From Winogradskyella schleiferi (GTDB lineage Bacteria; Bacteroidota; Bacteroidia; Flavobacteriales; Flavobacteriaceae), in the NCBI RefSeq assembly GCF_013394655.1, contig NZ_CP053351.1, forward strand, positions 3,698,001 to 3,762,000: 64,000 nucleotides of DNA. The letters are read 5' to 3'. Shown here piece after piece: positions 1 to 8,470 of the stretch. Each line of letters opens with the position of its first letter. Position 1 is the stretch's first letter. Under the pieces are notes generated by a model. The model was not told the origin of the DNA, did no database searches, and saw only the letters and a program-made list of their open reading frames with translations. The position numbers were made by a program, and so were the translations under genes.

Positions 1-31
1 AGGTTTTTGAAACCATGCAGGATTACAATAC

Positions 32-1273
32 TTATCTAATTTTTAAGGTGACAATTGAAATTATTGCCAATAAAATTCCAATAATCCAAAAGCGGGTTAC
101 AATCTTACTTTCGTGATAGCCTGATTTTTGATAGTGATGATGTAAAGGCGACATTTTGAAAATACGTCGACCTTCACCAAACTTTTTTCTGGTGTACTTG
201 AAATAGCTGACTTGCATTATCACTGATAAATTTTCGGCTAGGAAAATGCCACATAACACAGGAATCAACCATTCTTTTCTCACTGCAATAGCGATTACAG
301 CGATAATTCCACCAATAGTTAAACTTCCAGTATCTCCCATAAATACTTGCGCTGGATAGGTATTGTACCACAGAAAACCAATTAATGCACCTACGAATGC
401 AGCGATATAAATAGTAATCTCTTCAACTCTTGGGATATACATAATATCTAAGTACTCCGAGAAAACTATGTTCCCTGACACCCAAGCAAAAATTCCTAAG
501 GTCAATACAATTATGGCTGATGTTCCTGCCGCAAGTCCATCGATTCCATCCGTGAGATTGGCACCATTTGAAACTGCCGTGATGATGATGATACTAACTA
601 GAATAAATACTAGCCATGCGTATTTCTCTAAGTCTGGACTTATCCATGTGATTAAATCTGAATAATCAAACTCATTATCCTTTACAAAAGGGATTGTTGT
701 TTTTGTTGATTTTTCTTCGATGTCAAATAATTTGGCTGCTGGTAAATCGGGATTTTCTGCCAACAATTGTCGTTGTTCCTGAACTGGTAATTTTTCTTTT
801 ATAGTCACATCATTATGGAAAAACAAAGTCGCTCCTACGATAATGCCTAATCCAACTTGACCCAAAACTTTAAATCGTCCTTTTAAACCTTCTTTATCAT
901 TTTTGAATTTTTTAATGTAATCATCAATAAATCCAATAGTTCCCATCCAAAGCGTAGTGACAATCAATAGGATGATATAAATATTCTCAAGCTTTGCTAA
1001 CAACAACACAGGAATCAATGTCGCTAGAATAATGATGATTCCACCCATTGTTGGTGTCCCTGCTTTTTCAACCTGTCCTTCCAATCCTAAATCACGAATG
1101 GTTTCGCCAACTTGCTGTTTTTGTAAAAACCGAATAATGCGTTTCCCGTATATTGTAGAAATTAACAACGACAATATAATTGCCATAGCTGCTCTAAAGG
1201 TTATAAACCCAAAAAGTGATGCTCCAGGTAATTGGAACTGTGCTTCTAGATATTCGAATAGGTAATACAGCAT
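32..1273 (-). CDS. mraY: Phospho-N-acetylmuramoyl-pentapeptide-transferase (MraY)
   Basis: Inner-membrane enzyme that transfers phospho-MurNAc-pentapeptide from UDP to undecaprenyl phosphate, making lipid I in peptidoglycan synthesis. The 413-residue protein is mostly membrane segments. It carries the family motifs DDYIKK (about 117-122), NLTDGIDG (239-246), MGDTGS (312-317) and the HHHY histidine cluster (378-381). It is longer than the roughly 360 residues of E. coli MraY because of a hydrophilic insert near residues 155-210, as is usual in Bacteroidota. It lies 61 bp downstream of murE in the dcw cluster. The next expected gene, murD, would start at the left edge: an ATG on the minus strand at 14-16 may be its start, but too little is visible to call it. 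Confidence 0.97.
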   Translation of the reverse strand: MLYYLFEYLEAQFQLPGASLFGFITFRAAMAIILSLLISTIYGKRIIRFLQKQQVGETIRDLGLEGQVEKAGTPTMGGIIIILATLIPVLLLAKLENIYIILLIVTTLWMGTIGFIDDYIKKFKNDKEGLKGRFKVLGQVGLGIIVGATLFFHNDVTIKEKLPVQEQRQLLAENPDLPAAKLFDIEEKSTKTTIPFVKDNEFDYSDLITWISPDLEKYAWLVFILVSIIIITAVSNGANLTDGIDGLAAGTSAIIVLTLGIFAWVSGNIVFSEYLDIMYIPRVEEITIYIAAFVGALIGFLWYNTYPAQVFMGDTGSLTIGGIIAVIAIAVRKEWLIPVLCGIFLAENLSVIMQVSYFKYTRKKFGEGRRIFKMSPLHHHYQKSGYHESKIVTRFWIIGILLAIISIVTLKIR

Positions 1274-1334
1274 TCTTGGTTGTTATTAGTTTTTTCTTTA
1301 AACCAACAGATTGACTTGTTTTGTATTTCAAGCT

Positions 1335-2798
1335 CTACTTCTGCAATTGTTTTAAATATTCTTGAACGATTTTATAATCATCAAAATCAAAGCGTTCGCC
1401 TTTAATTTCTTGGTAATTTTCGTGTCCTTTTCCTGCAATTAGAATAATATCCTTCGGCCCAGCCATTTGACAAGCGGTTTTAATAGCTTGCTTTCTATCG
1501 GTTATGGACAATGTTTTTTTGAAATTTTGAGGCTCCACTCCTTTTTCCATGTCTTCGATAATGGTTTCAGGCACTTCGTTTCTTGGATTGTCGCTTGTTA
1601 AAATCACCTTTGTACTTAATGCTGAAGCGATATGTGCCATTTTTGGTCGTTTCGTTTTGTCTCTGTTTCCGCCACAACCCACAACCGTAATAAGTTCTTC
1701 GTTTTTCGTTCGGATATCGTTTATGGTTTCCAAGACATTTTTTAAGGCGTCTGGTGTATGTGCATAATCAACAATCGCTGTGATTTTTTCTTCCGAAATA
1801 AAATACTGAAAGCGTCCCGCTACATTTTCAAGCTCACTAATGAGTCTTAAAATTTCAACATTGTCCAAACCTAATATCTCGGCTGTTCCGTAAATAGCAA
1901 GAATATTGTAAGCATTAAAACTCCCTATTAATCGTGTCCACAATTCATTGTCATTCAACTTTAATAACAAACCGCTGAATTCATTTTCTAAAATCTGAGC
2001 TCTATAATCGGCATAGTTTTTTAGAGCGTAAGTATATTTCTTGGCTTGAGTATTTTGAAACATAACCAAACCATTTTTATCATCAATGTTAGATAATGCA
2101 AACGCGTCTTTTGGCAACTGGTCAAAGAACTTTTTCTTAACATCCCTGTATTCTGCGAATGTGGCGTGATAATCTAAATGGTCATGAGATAGATTGGTGA
2201 AAATACCGCCTTCAAACCTTAAACCTTCTGTTCTACTTTGATGAATGCCGTGTGAACTCACTTCCATAAAGCAAAACTCGACACCTTCATCATTCATCAT
2301 TTGTAAATATTTATTGATGGTTAACGAATCTGGTGTGGTATGTGTGGCTTTGTAAGTGGTATTATCTACCATTATTTTTACGGTAGATAAGAGTCCGACT
2401 TTATAACCTGCTTTTTTGAATAACTGATATAACAAACTGGAAACCGTTGTCTTACCGTTTGTTCCCGTAACGCCAACTAGTTTTAAATTTTCAGACGGCT
2501 GACCATAGAAATTATTGGCCATAAAAGCCAATGCCTGATTAGAATTCGCCACTTCTATATACGTGATATTATCCTGAAGATTTTCAGGAAGTATTTCGCA
2601 GATAATCGCAGTTGCGCCATCATTTATGGCTTTTTCTATAAATTTATGACCATCTGTAAGCGTTCCGGAAATAGCAACAAAAACATCATTGGTTTTGATT
2701 TGGCGCGAATCGAATTCAACTTTACCCACAGTAATGCTAGTGCTACCAACGACTGCATTTATTGTAACCTTATATAATATGTCTTTCAATACCATCAT
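1335..2798 (-). CDS. murE: UDP-MurNAc-tripeptide synthetase, meso-DAP adding (MurE)
   Basis: Cytoplasmic ATP-dependent ligase that adds the third amino acid to UDP-MurNAc-L-Ala-D-Glu. The ATP-binding loop GTNGKT is at about 112-117. A DNPR motif at 403-406 is known in the family to select meso-diaminopimelate over lysine, so this cell probably has DAP-type peptidoglycan. Length 487 is normal. The start overlaps the ftsI stop by 4 bases (ATGATG against TGA), so the two are translationally coupled. A second in-frame ATG directly follows the first and could be the true start. Confidence 0.97.
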   Translation of the reverse strand: MMVLKDILYKVTINAVVGSTSITVGKVEFDSRQIKTNDVFVAISGTLTDGHKFIEKAINDGATAIICEILPENLQDNITYIEVANSNQALAFMANNFYGQPSENLKLVGVTGTNGKTTVSSLLYQLFKKAGYKVGLLSTVKIMVDNTTYKATHTTPDSLTINKYLQMMNDEGVEFCFMEVSSHGIHQSRTEGLRFEGGIFTNLSHDHLDYHATFAEYRDVKKKFFDQLPKDAFALSNIDDKNGLVMFQNTQAKKYTYALKNYADYRAQILENEFSGLLLKLNDNELWTRLIGSFNAYNILAIYGTAEILGLDNVEILRLISELENVAGRFQYFISEEKITAIVDYAHTPDALKNVLETINDIRTKNEELITVVGCGGNRDKTKRPKMAHIASALSTKVILTSDNPRNEVPETIIEDMEKGVEPQNFKKTLSITDRKQAIKTACQMAGPKDIILIAGKGHENYQEIKGERFDFDDYKIVQEYLKQLQK

Positions 2799-4807
2799 GA
2801 TGCTTCTAAAATGATGGTTTGATTAGTTTGTAATTTTTGATGTTTTTCTACAGATTGTTTTTTTATGATACCACTTCCTGTTAATTTGACCTTAACATCA
2901 ACTTGTAAGTTTTCTAACAACGCAATCGCATCCATTGCTGGCATGCCAACTACACTTGGCATTAATTCCTTGTATTTTCGGGCATTTTCGAAATAGCTTT
3001 CGAAATCTTCTTCAACTAACTTATTTTGAAAATCGAGTGTTTTAATCGCATCGATAATTGGTGTATCAGTATATATTTTTTGTGCAATTCTTTTGAAAAC
3101 TGGACCAGAAACATCAGCTCCGTAGTAGCCAACTTTTGTACTAGGTTCATGGATAACGACGATGCAAGAATATTTCGGATTATCAGCAGGAAAATAACCA
3201 GCGAAGGACGACACATACTTTTTATCTTTATACCATTTTTCAAGGTCAGCATAATCCGTTCTTGCTGTGCCTGTTTTACCAGACATAGAAAAGGTTTCAG
3301 AATACATGCGCTCTCCAGTACCACGAATAACGACGTTCTTTAATATATCTTGAATTTCGGCTAAGGTTTTGTTAGAGCATAATTTTTCAACAAGCACTTC
3401 TTTTTCAAACACTTCAATATTCTTGTCGAATGACTTTACGGATTTAAGAAAACGTGGTTTTATCAATTCGCCATCATTTGCAATGGCATTGTAAAACGCC
3501 AAGGTCTGTAATGGTGTCATTTCCAGATTGTAGCCATAAGCCATGGACGGCAAAGCATTTCTACTCCAATTGGAAGCACCAGGCTTCGGAATATCTGGTT
3601 TTCCTTCGCCAATAATAGCAACACCCAAAGGTTTATCGAGTCGCCATGAACTCAAACGGTTTAAGAATTTTTCAGGCTGTTTAGCATAATGATCGTCAAT
3701 AATAGTTGCCATACCAATATTTGAAGACACCTCTAAAGCTCTTGCCGCTGAGATTTCGCCATAACCATTACCAGAATCAGTAATGTACCGACCATAAAAT
3801 TTCTTTCGTCCCTTTTTGGTATCAACAACAGTTGCTGTATCAATGACCTTATCTTCCAAAGCTGCCATCATAGCCATTACCTTAAATGTTGAGCCTGGCT
3901 CATGACTTTCGCCAACAGCGTAATTCAACCGTTCATAATAGTTGCCTTTTTTGTTTCTTCCTAAGTTAGAAATGGCTTTTATCTCTCCTGTTTTCACATC
4001 CATAACCACCACGCAGCCATGATCAGCTTCGTAAAGTTCTAATTGTCTTAATAATGAATGATGTGCTATATCTTGAATATTCACTTCAATGGTCGTGTAA
4101 ACATCGTAACCATCTTTCGGTTCTACCTGGTCGTAATCTGCTATGGGTTTCCATTGACCATTGCCAATTTTCTGTTTACGACGCTTGCCATTTTTGCCTT
4201 GTAAATATTTAACGCCAAATGCACCATCAATGCCTGGCCTTGTATAATTTCCATCTTCATCTTGCCGCTCATATCCAATTGTTCGTTCTGCAATGCCTCC
4301 CATTGGATGCTCACGCCGTGTGGTTTGTTCTACTATTAGACCGCCTTTAATAGCGCCAAGATTGAGCAAAGGGAAATTGCGCATTCGGATATAGTCGGAA
4401 TAGCTAATATTTCGTGCTAATAGAAAATATCTGTTTTTGTTTTTTCTGGCTTTTCGAATCACATTTTTGTAATAAGAAACCGGCTTTCCTTTATAGACAT
4501 GAAGTGAATCCGCTAGCGCATTAATATATTTTTCGAAAGTGGCTTCCTTCGCTTGGATGGCGTCTATTCTAATATCATATTTAGGAATCGAAGTCGCCAA
4601 CAAACTACCATCAGCCGAGTACACATTACCGCGATTTGCAGGAATAGGAAAATCCCGTGTAGTACTTTTTTCCGCAAGAGCTCGGTATGCATCGCCTTGA
4701 ACAAACTGAATATCAACCAGCTTAAACACCACAGCGATGGCAAACACAAACAAGCTGCCTGCCACGAAGTATAATCTTTTTAATATGTTCTTCTCTGTTA
4801 TTGCCAA
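2795..4807 (-). CDS. ftsI: Septal penicillin-binding protein, FtsI/PBP3 type with C-terminal PASTA domain
   Basis: Monofunctional transpeptidase that crosslinks septal peptidoglycan. There is one N-terminal membrane anchor (about 11-30), a PBP dimerisation domain (about 50-200) and a transpeptidase domain with the catalytic triad of motifs STFK (306-309, Ser306 nucleophile), SSN (361-363) and KTG (511-513). Residues about 612-670 form one PASTA-like domain, which is common in Bacteroidota FtsI but absent from E. coli FtsI. It sits between ftsL (3 bp upstream) and murE (overlapping), the expected dcw place. Confidence 0.96.
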   Translation of the reverse strand: MAITEKNILKRLYFVAGSLFVFAIAVVFKLVDIQFVQGDAYRALAEKSTTRDFPIPANRGNVYSADGSLLATSIPKYDIRIDAIQAKEATFEKYINALADSLHVYKGKPVSYYKNVIRKARKNKNRYFLLARNISYSDYIRMRNFPLLNLGAIKGGLIVEQTTRREHPMGGIAERTIGYERQDEDGNYTRPGIDGAFGVKYLQGKNGKRRKQKIGNGQWKPIADYDQVEPKDGYDVYTTIEVNIQDIAHHSLLRQLELYEADHGCVVVMDVKTGEIKAISNLGRNKKGNYYERLNYAVGESHEPGSTFKVMAMMAALEDKVIDTATVVDTKKGRKKFYGRYITDSGNGYGEISAARALEVSSNIGMATIIDDHYAKQPEKFLNRLSSWRLDKPLGVAIIGEGKPDIPKPGASNWSRNALPSMAYGYNLEMTPLQTLAFYNAIANDGELIKPRFLKSVKSFDKNIEVFEKEVLVEKLCSNKTLAEIQDILKNVVIRGTGERMYSETFSMSGKTGTARTDYADLEKWYKDKKYVSSFAGYFPADNPKYSCIVVIHEPSTKVGYYGADVSGPVFKRIAQKIYTDTPIIDAIKTLDFQNKLVEEDFESYFENARKYKELMPSVVGMPAMDAIALLENLQVDVKVKLTGSGIIKKQSVEKHQKLQTNQTIILEAS

Positions 4808-4810
4808 AGC

Positions 4811-5137
4811 CTACTGATCTTGTTGCTGTGTTTTTACTATTATTTTTGTTGGTGGGTTTAAGGAAATCCCAATTCCTTTTTCTTTCATTTCTGCTTCGAC
4901 AAAAGACTCTTTTTTCAGTTGCATCAGCTGCCCTCTTTTATCCACAAATGCAGAACGCAATTCCTTTACTTCATTCGTCAGTTTTGCGATTTCATAGACT
5001 TTTTGATCTGCTTTGTGCGAACTCGCTATCATGATGATCGCCAAAACCGAAATCAAAATGATGATGCGCCAATTTTTGAACGAATCATCGCTGATTAGAA
5101 ACTTGCCTCTTAATATGTGGTATATATTATTTTTCAT
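4811..5137 (-). CDS. ftsL: FtsL-like cell division protein
   Basis: Small bitopic division protein of 108 residues with one membrane segment (about 25-42) followed by a predicted coiled coil (about 46-85). This is the layout of FtsL, which joins FtsB and FtsQ and activates FtsW/FtsI. Sequence identity in this family is low, so the call rests on size, topology and position between rsmH and ftsI. The gap to rsmH (130 bp) is unusually large for this cluster and contains two repeat elements. Confidence 0.85.
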   Translation of the reverse strand: MKNNIYHILRGKFLISDDSFKNWRIIILISVLAIIMIASSHKADQKVYEIAKLTNEVKELRSAFVDKRGQLMQLKKESFVEAEMKEKGIGISLNPPTKIIVKTQQQDQ

Positions 5138-5142
5138 CTTAC

Positions 5143-5160
5143 TTCCTGTGAAAGCAGGAA
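5143..5160. repeat. Short palindrome TTCCTG-N6-CAGGAA, interspersed-repeat type
   Basis: A perfect 6-bp inverted repeat with a 6-nt loop, just upstream of ftsL. This 'cctgc...gcagg' type of hairpin is familiar from flavobacterial intergenic regions. No other copy was found in this window, so repeat status is inferred. Confidence 0.5.
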
Positions 5161-5172
5161 TCTATTTTTTTG

Positions 5173-5212
5173 TTCGACGTGGCTTCGACTCACATCGACT
5201 TCGCTCAGCGAC
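5173..5212. repeat. Interspersed TTCGAC / CTTCGCTCAGCGACC repeat
   Basis: Stretch made of repeated TTCGAC/ATCGAC units ending in CTTCGCTCAGCGACC. It is richer in G+C than its surroundings. This word type recurs in intergenic DNA of many flavobacteria (from memory). It sits inside the dcw operon between rsmH and ftsL, where most relatives have nearly abutting genes. Confidence 0.5.
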
Positions 5213-5267
5213 CAACGCTAGCCACCATTTACTTCACCTAAAGACTAAATTCAGTCTCCATTTTCAA

Positions 5268-6164
5268 TTATATTTTTTCAGCAACCCTTAGTTTTGCACT
5301 TCGAGCTCTGTTATTAGCTTTTATTTCTTCTTTTGAAGGCACTATTAATCCTCCGACTTTTTTTAAAGGCACTTCAAAGTTTCCGAATACATCCCGTACT
5401 GGCTCACCTTCAAATAAACCATTTCGAATGAAGCGTTTTACCAATCTATCTTCTAATGAATGGTATGAGATGAAACTTAAGCGACCGTCTTCTTTAAGGA
5501 TTTCAGGCATTTGAAGTAGTAATTCTTTTAAAACTTCAATTTCTTGATTGACCTCAATCCGGATGGCTTGATATATTTGTGCCAACACCTTATTCTCTTT
5601 TTGATGATTCAAGAATTTCTTTAAAACTGCTTTCAATTGTTCGCTCGTTTTTATTTCGCCATCCTTTCGTGCATCAACAATTACTCTTGCCATTGCTGGT
5701 GCTTGTCTTAATTCACCATATTGAAATAGAACCGCTCTAAGCTGCTCTTCGTCATACTTATTAACCACTTCAAAAGCCGATAGCTTACTATCTTGGTCCA
5801 TTCGCATATCTAAATCGGCTTCAAAACGCGTGGAAAAACCACGTTCCGCAACGTCGAACTGATGCGATGATACTCCGAAATCCGCCAAAACACCATCCAC
5901 TTCTTTCACGCCATAAAACCTTAAGAATCGTTTTACAAACCTGAAATTCTCATTGATGAGTACAAATCGCTCATCATCAATAGAATTTGCCAATGCGTCT
6001 TTGTCTTGGTCAAAAGCGTATAATTTCCCGTTTGGTCCTAATCGCGATAAAATTTCACGACTGTGTCCGCCGCCTCCAAAAGTGACATCGACATAAACAC
6101 CATTTGGTTTAATTGCTAAACCATCAACCGTTTCCTTCAGTAAAACTGCATTATGATAATCCAT
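5268..6164 (-). CDS. rsmH: 16S rRNA (cytosine1402-N4)-methyltransferase RsmH (MraW)
   Basis: SAM-dependent methyltransferase of m4C1402 in the ribosomal P site. The 298-residue protein has the SAM-binding stretch VDVTFGGGGHSREIL near residues 25-39, the motif GVLADFGVSSHQFD near 90-103 and the conserved ISYHSLEDR near 240. It overlaps the end of mraZ by 14 bases, as in most dcw clusters, supporting coupled translation. Confidence 0.97.
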   Translation of the reverse strand: MDYHNAVLLKETVDGLAIKPNGVYVDVTFGGGGHSREILSRLGPNGKLYAFDQDKDALANSIDDERFVLINENFRFVKRFLRFYGVKEVDGVLADFGVSSHQFDVAERGFSTRFEADLDMRMDQDSKLSAFEVVNKYDEEQLRAVLFQYGELRQAPAMARVIVDARKDGEIKTSEQLKAVLKKFLNHQKENKVLAQIYQAIRIEVNQEIEVLKELLLQMPEILKEDGRLSFISYHSLEDRLVKRFIRNGLFEGEPVRDVFGNFEVPLKKVGGLIVPSKEEIKANNRARSAKLRVAEKI

Positions 6165-6621
6165 TGTCTTCCTCCTCTTGTCCCATTACCTCTTCGGCCA
6201 AATCCGCAAAATCTGAAGCCGCATCATCAATAGCTCGTTCGTATTTATCCTTATCCCAGATTTCAAGAATATTCACTGCAGAAGCCAAAACCACTTGTTT
6301 GCTTATACCTGAAAAGCTGATTAAATCCTTCGGAATCAATAATCGTCCAGTACTGTCTACTTCAACCATTTTAACTCCAGCCGTAAAGCGTCTGATAAAA
6401 TCATTGTTCTTTTTCTTAAAACGATTGAGTTTGTTAATCTTCTCCATCATTTTGTTCCATTCAGACATAGGATACAACTCTAAACACGGTTGAAAAACAG
6501 CACGCTTCAAAACAAAACCATCTTGTAAAGCCGATGACAACTGCTTTTTAAGCACGGCAGGTATCATTAGCCTTCCTTTGGCATCCGCTTTACATTCGTA
6601 TGTTCCTATAAATGAATTCAA
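6151..6621 (-). CDS. mraZ: Transcriptional regulator MraZ
   Basis: DNA-binding regulator with two SpoVT/AbrB-like MraZ domains, each with the DxxGRL core (DAKGRLMIP near 14-22 and DSTGRLLIP near 89-97). In other bacteria it represses its own dcw operon by binding direct repeats upstream. The start is TTG at 6619-6621: no in-frame ATG lies nearby, and the predicted N-terminus MNSFIGTYECKADAKGRL aligns with other flavobacterial MraZ proteins. First gene of the minus-strand dcw operon. Confidence 0.95.
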   Translation of the reverse strand: MNSFIGTYECKADAKGRLMIPAVLKKQLSSALQDGFVLKRAVFQPCLELYPMSEWNKMMEKINKLNRFKKKNNDFIRRFTAGVKMVEVDSTGRLLIPKDLISFSGISKQVVLASAVNILEIWDKDKYERAIDDAASDFADLAEEVMGQEEEDNGLS

Positions 6622-6654
6622 TCTGTTTTAATTACCACTTCAACGATTAAGATT

Positions 6655-6662
6655 CAAATATA
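6655..6662 (-). promoter_or_regulatory. -7 element of the mraZ/dcw promoter (TATATTTG)
   Basis: Read on the minus strand this is TATATTTG, an exact match to the Bacteroidota -7 consensus TAnnTTTG. It lies 34 bp upstream of the mraZ TTG. The -33 region falls within the GTGG repeats at 6672-6702, so a protein bound there would block the promoter. Confidence 0.6.
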
Positions 6663-6671
6663 TTGAAAAAA

Positions 6672-6702
6672 ACACCACATTTTACCACATTTTACCACAT
6701 TT
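6672..6702 (-). promoter_or_regulatory. Candidate MraZ operator: three 10-bp direct repeats ATGTGGTAAA
   Basis: On the minus strand the unit ATGTGGTAAA occurs twice exactly and a third time as ATGTGGTG, with a 10-bp period. In E. coli MraZ binds TGGG-type repeats with a 10-bp period upstream of mraZ. The same layout here, directly upstream of mraZ and over the -33 region, makes autoregulation likely. Confidence 0.7.
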
Positions 6703-6870
6703 GTTGATAAGTTTTTGATTAAAATGTGTAAGAAGTATTTCTACATCAATGAATTCAACATTTAATCGAAGGGTCTGTAAGTGGGAATAGTTAACATCAC
6801 AAACTTCAAAATGCTTTGTATAAATAAATCGATATTTTTTCCATATTATTTATATTCTAAAGGATTTGGT

Positions 6871-6878
6871 TATATTTG
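6871..6878 (+). promoter_or_regulatory. -7 element (TATATTTG) for the hydrolase gene
   Basis: Exact TAnnTTTG match on the plus strand, 28 bp upstream of the chosen ATG at 6907. No clear TTTG is seen at -33. Confidence 0.45.
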
Positions 6879-6906
6879 TTTTTAACACACTAGCACTAAC
6901 TTGCAC

Positions 6907-7671
6907 ATGGCACACCTTTTAAAAAAAGAAAAGGAATTTAGATATATTGAAGAAGGCGAAGGCACACCAATAATTGTGTTGCATGGCTTGATGGGCGGAT
7001 TGAGTAATTTTGATGCCGTAACTAAACATTTTGGCGCAAAAGGCTACAAAGTTATTATTCCTGAATTGCCTATTTACACGATGTCCTTATTGAAAACTAA
7101 TGTCAAAAGTTTCGCTAAATACCTAAAAGATTTCATTGAGTTTAAAGGACTAGACGAGGTGATTATCTTAGGCAACTCCCTTGGTGGACACATTGGCTTG
7201 TATTACACAAAACTTAATCCTAAAAAAGTTAAAGCACTTATTATTACGGGTAGCTCTGGACTTTATGAAAGCGCGATGGGTGGCGGTTATACCAAACGTG
7301 GCGATTATGAGGTTATAAAAAAGAAAGCTCAGGATGTCTTTTACGACCCTAAAGTGGCGACCAAAGAAATTGTAGATGAAGTTTACGAAACCGTTAACGA
7401 CCGTAATAAACTTGTAAAAACTTTAGCGATTGCCAAAAGTGCCATAAGACACAATATGGCTAAGGATTTACCTAAAATGAACACACCGATTTGTATTATT
7501 TGGGGAAAAAATGACACCGTGACGCCTCCTGAAGTTGCAGAAGAATTTCATGATTTATTACCAGATTCTGAATTGCATTGGATTGACAAATGCGGTCATG
7601 CCGCAATGATGGAACATCCTGATGAATTTAATGAGATTTTGAGTGAGTGGCTTGATAAGCGTGGGTTTTAA
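6907..7671 (+). CDS. Alpha/beta-fold hydrolase
   Basis: Soluble hydrolase with the alpha/beta fold. Numbered from the chosen ATG it has an oxyanion-hole HGLMGG near 26-31, the nucleophile elbow GNSLGG (Ser about 91), an acid residue in WGKNDTVTP near 200 and the catalytic His in KCGHAAMMEHP near 233. The substrate cannot be told from sequence. A TTG lies two codons upstream, but the ATG at 6907 is the better start. It is followed by engB on the same strand, a pairing next to mraZ that is common in flavobacteria. Confidence 0.88.
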   Translation: MAHLLKKEKEFRYIEEGEGTPIIVLHGLMGGLSNFDAVTKHFGAKGYKVIIPELPIYTMSLLKTNVKSFAKYLKDFIEFKGLDEVIILGNSLGGHIGLYYTKLNPKKVKALIITGSSGLYESAMGGGYTKRGDYEVIKKKAQDVFYDPKVATKEIVDEVYETVNDRNKLVKTLAIAKSAIRHNMAKDLPKMNTPICIIWGKNDTVTPPEVAEEFHDLLPDSELHWIDKCGHAAMMEHPDEFNEILSEWLDKRGF

Positions 7672-7678
7672 GAAAAAA

Positions 7679-7704
7679 ACTCGCAAAGCCGCAGAGTCAC
7701 AAAG
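7679..7704. repeat. CGCAAAG-type degenerate repeat
   Basis: ACTCGCAAAGCCGCAGAGTC-type stretch after the hydrolase stop. A related stretch lies at 24783-24810. These words recur between genes in many Bacteroidota genomes (from memory); the function is unknown. Confidence 0.4.
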
Positions 7705-7799
7705 TAAAACTGGTTAAAACGCGCTTCTAGCATTTTAACTTGATGTCGTTTTATTTGTCGCATTGGCTTCATGTAAAACTAAGTTGAACTTAAACGAGA

Positions 7800-7817
7800 T
7801 TCCCTCATTCGTGGGAA
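7800..7817. repeat. Short palindrome TTCCC-N8-GGGAA before engB
   Basis: A perfect 5-bp inverted repeat ending 6 bp before the engB ATG. It resembles the interspersed hairpin at 5143-5160. In the mRNA it would fold just ahead of the start codon and could affect translation. Confidence 0.4.
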
Positions 7818-7823
7818 CTAAAA

Positions 7824-8447
7824 ATGGGAAAAATAAAATCAGCCGAATTTGTAGTTAGTAATTCTGAAGTGGCAAAATGTCCTAAGGATAATTTACCTGA
7901 ATATGCTTTTATTGGACGAAGTAATGTTGGGAAATCATCATTGATCAACATGCTTACCGACAGAAAAAGTTTAGCTAAAACCTCTGGACGGCCTGGGAAA
8001 ACGCAGTTAATCAATCATTTTATCATAAATGACAATTGGTACTTGGTAGATTTGCCTGGATATGGCTATGCGCGTGTTTCAAAATCTTCTAAAAAGAAAT
8101 TCCAGAAATTTATTACCAATTATTTTGAACAACGCCAGCAATTACTTTCGGCTTTTGTGCTTGTAGATATTAGACACAAACCGCAACCTATAGATTTAGA
8201 GTTTATGCAGTATTTGGGCGAAAGTGGCATTCCGTTTGCGATTATTTTTACCAAAGCCGACAAATTGAAACCTAAGGCCATTGAACGCCATGTGGAAGCC
8301 TACTGTGAAGTGTTACTAAAAACTTGGGAAGAGTTACCTCCTTATTTCGTGACCTCATCTTCTAAAGGCATTGGGCAAGAAGAAGTTTTAGGCTTCATAC
8401 AAGCTACAAATGATGAGATTGAGAAGTTGAAATCGAAAACTAATTAA
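7824..8447 (+). CDS. engB: Ribosome biogenesis GTPase EngB/YsxC (YihA)
   Basis: Essential small GTPase for 50S subunit assembly. All GTPase motifs are present: G1 GRSNVGKSS (31-39), G3 DLPGYG near 74, G4 TKAD near 152 and G5 SSSKG near 183. The length of 207 residues is typical. It converges with the ABC permease gene, whose end lies 23 bp away. Confidence 0.96.
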   Translation: MGKIKSAEFVVSNSEVAKCPKDNLPEYAFIGRSNVGKSSLINMLTDRKSLAKTSGRPGKTQLINHFIINDNWYLVDLPGYGYARVSKSSKKKFQKFITNYFEQRQQLLSAFVLVDIRHKPQPIDLEFMQYLGESGIPFAIIFTKADKLKPKAIERHVEAYCEVLLKTWEELPPYFVTSSSKGIGQEEVLGFIQATNDEIEKLKSKTN

Positions 8448-8470
8448 AAATTGAAATGACAGTCAATTAA

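Noticed and set aside
1032..1265. Plus-strand frames opposite mraY, murE, ppiD, czcA and other genes
   Set aside because: These are antisense shadows of well-supported genes with no recognisable protein content of their own.
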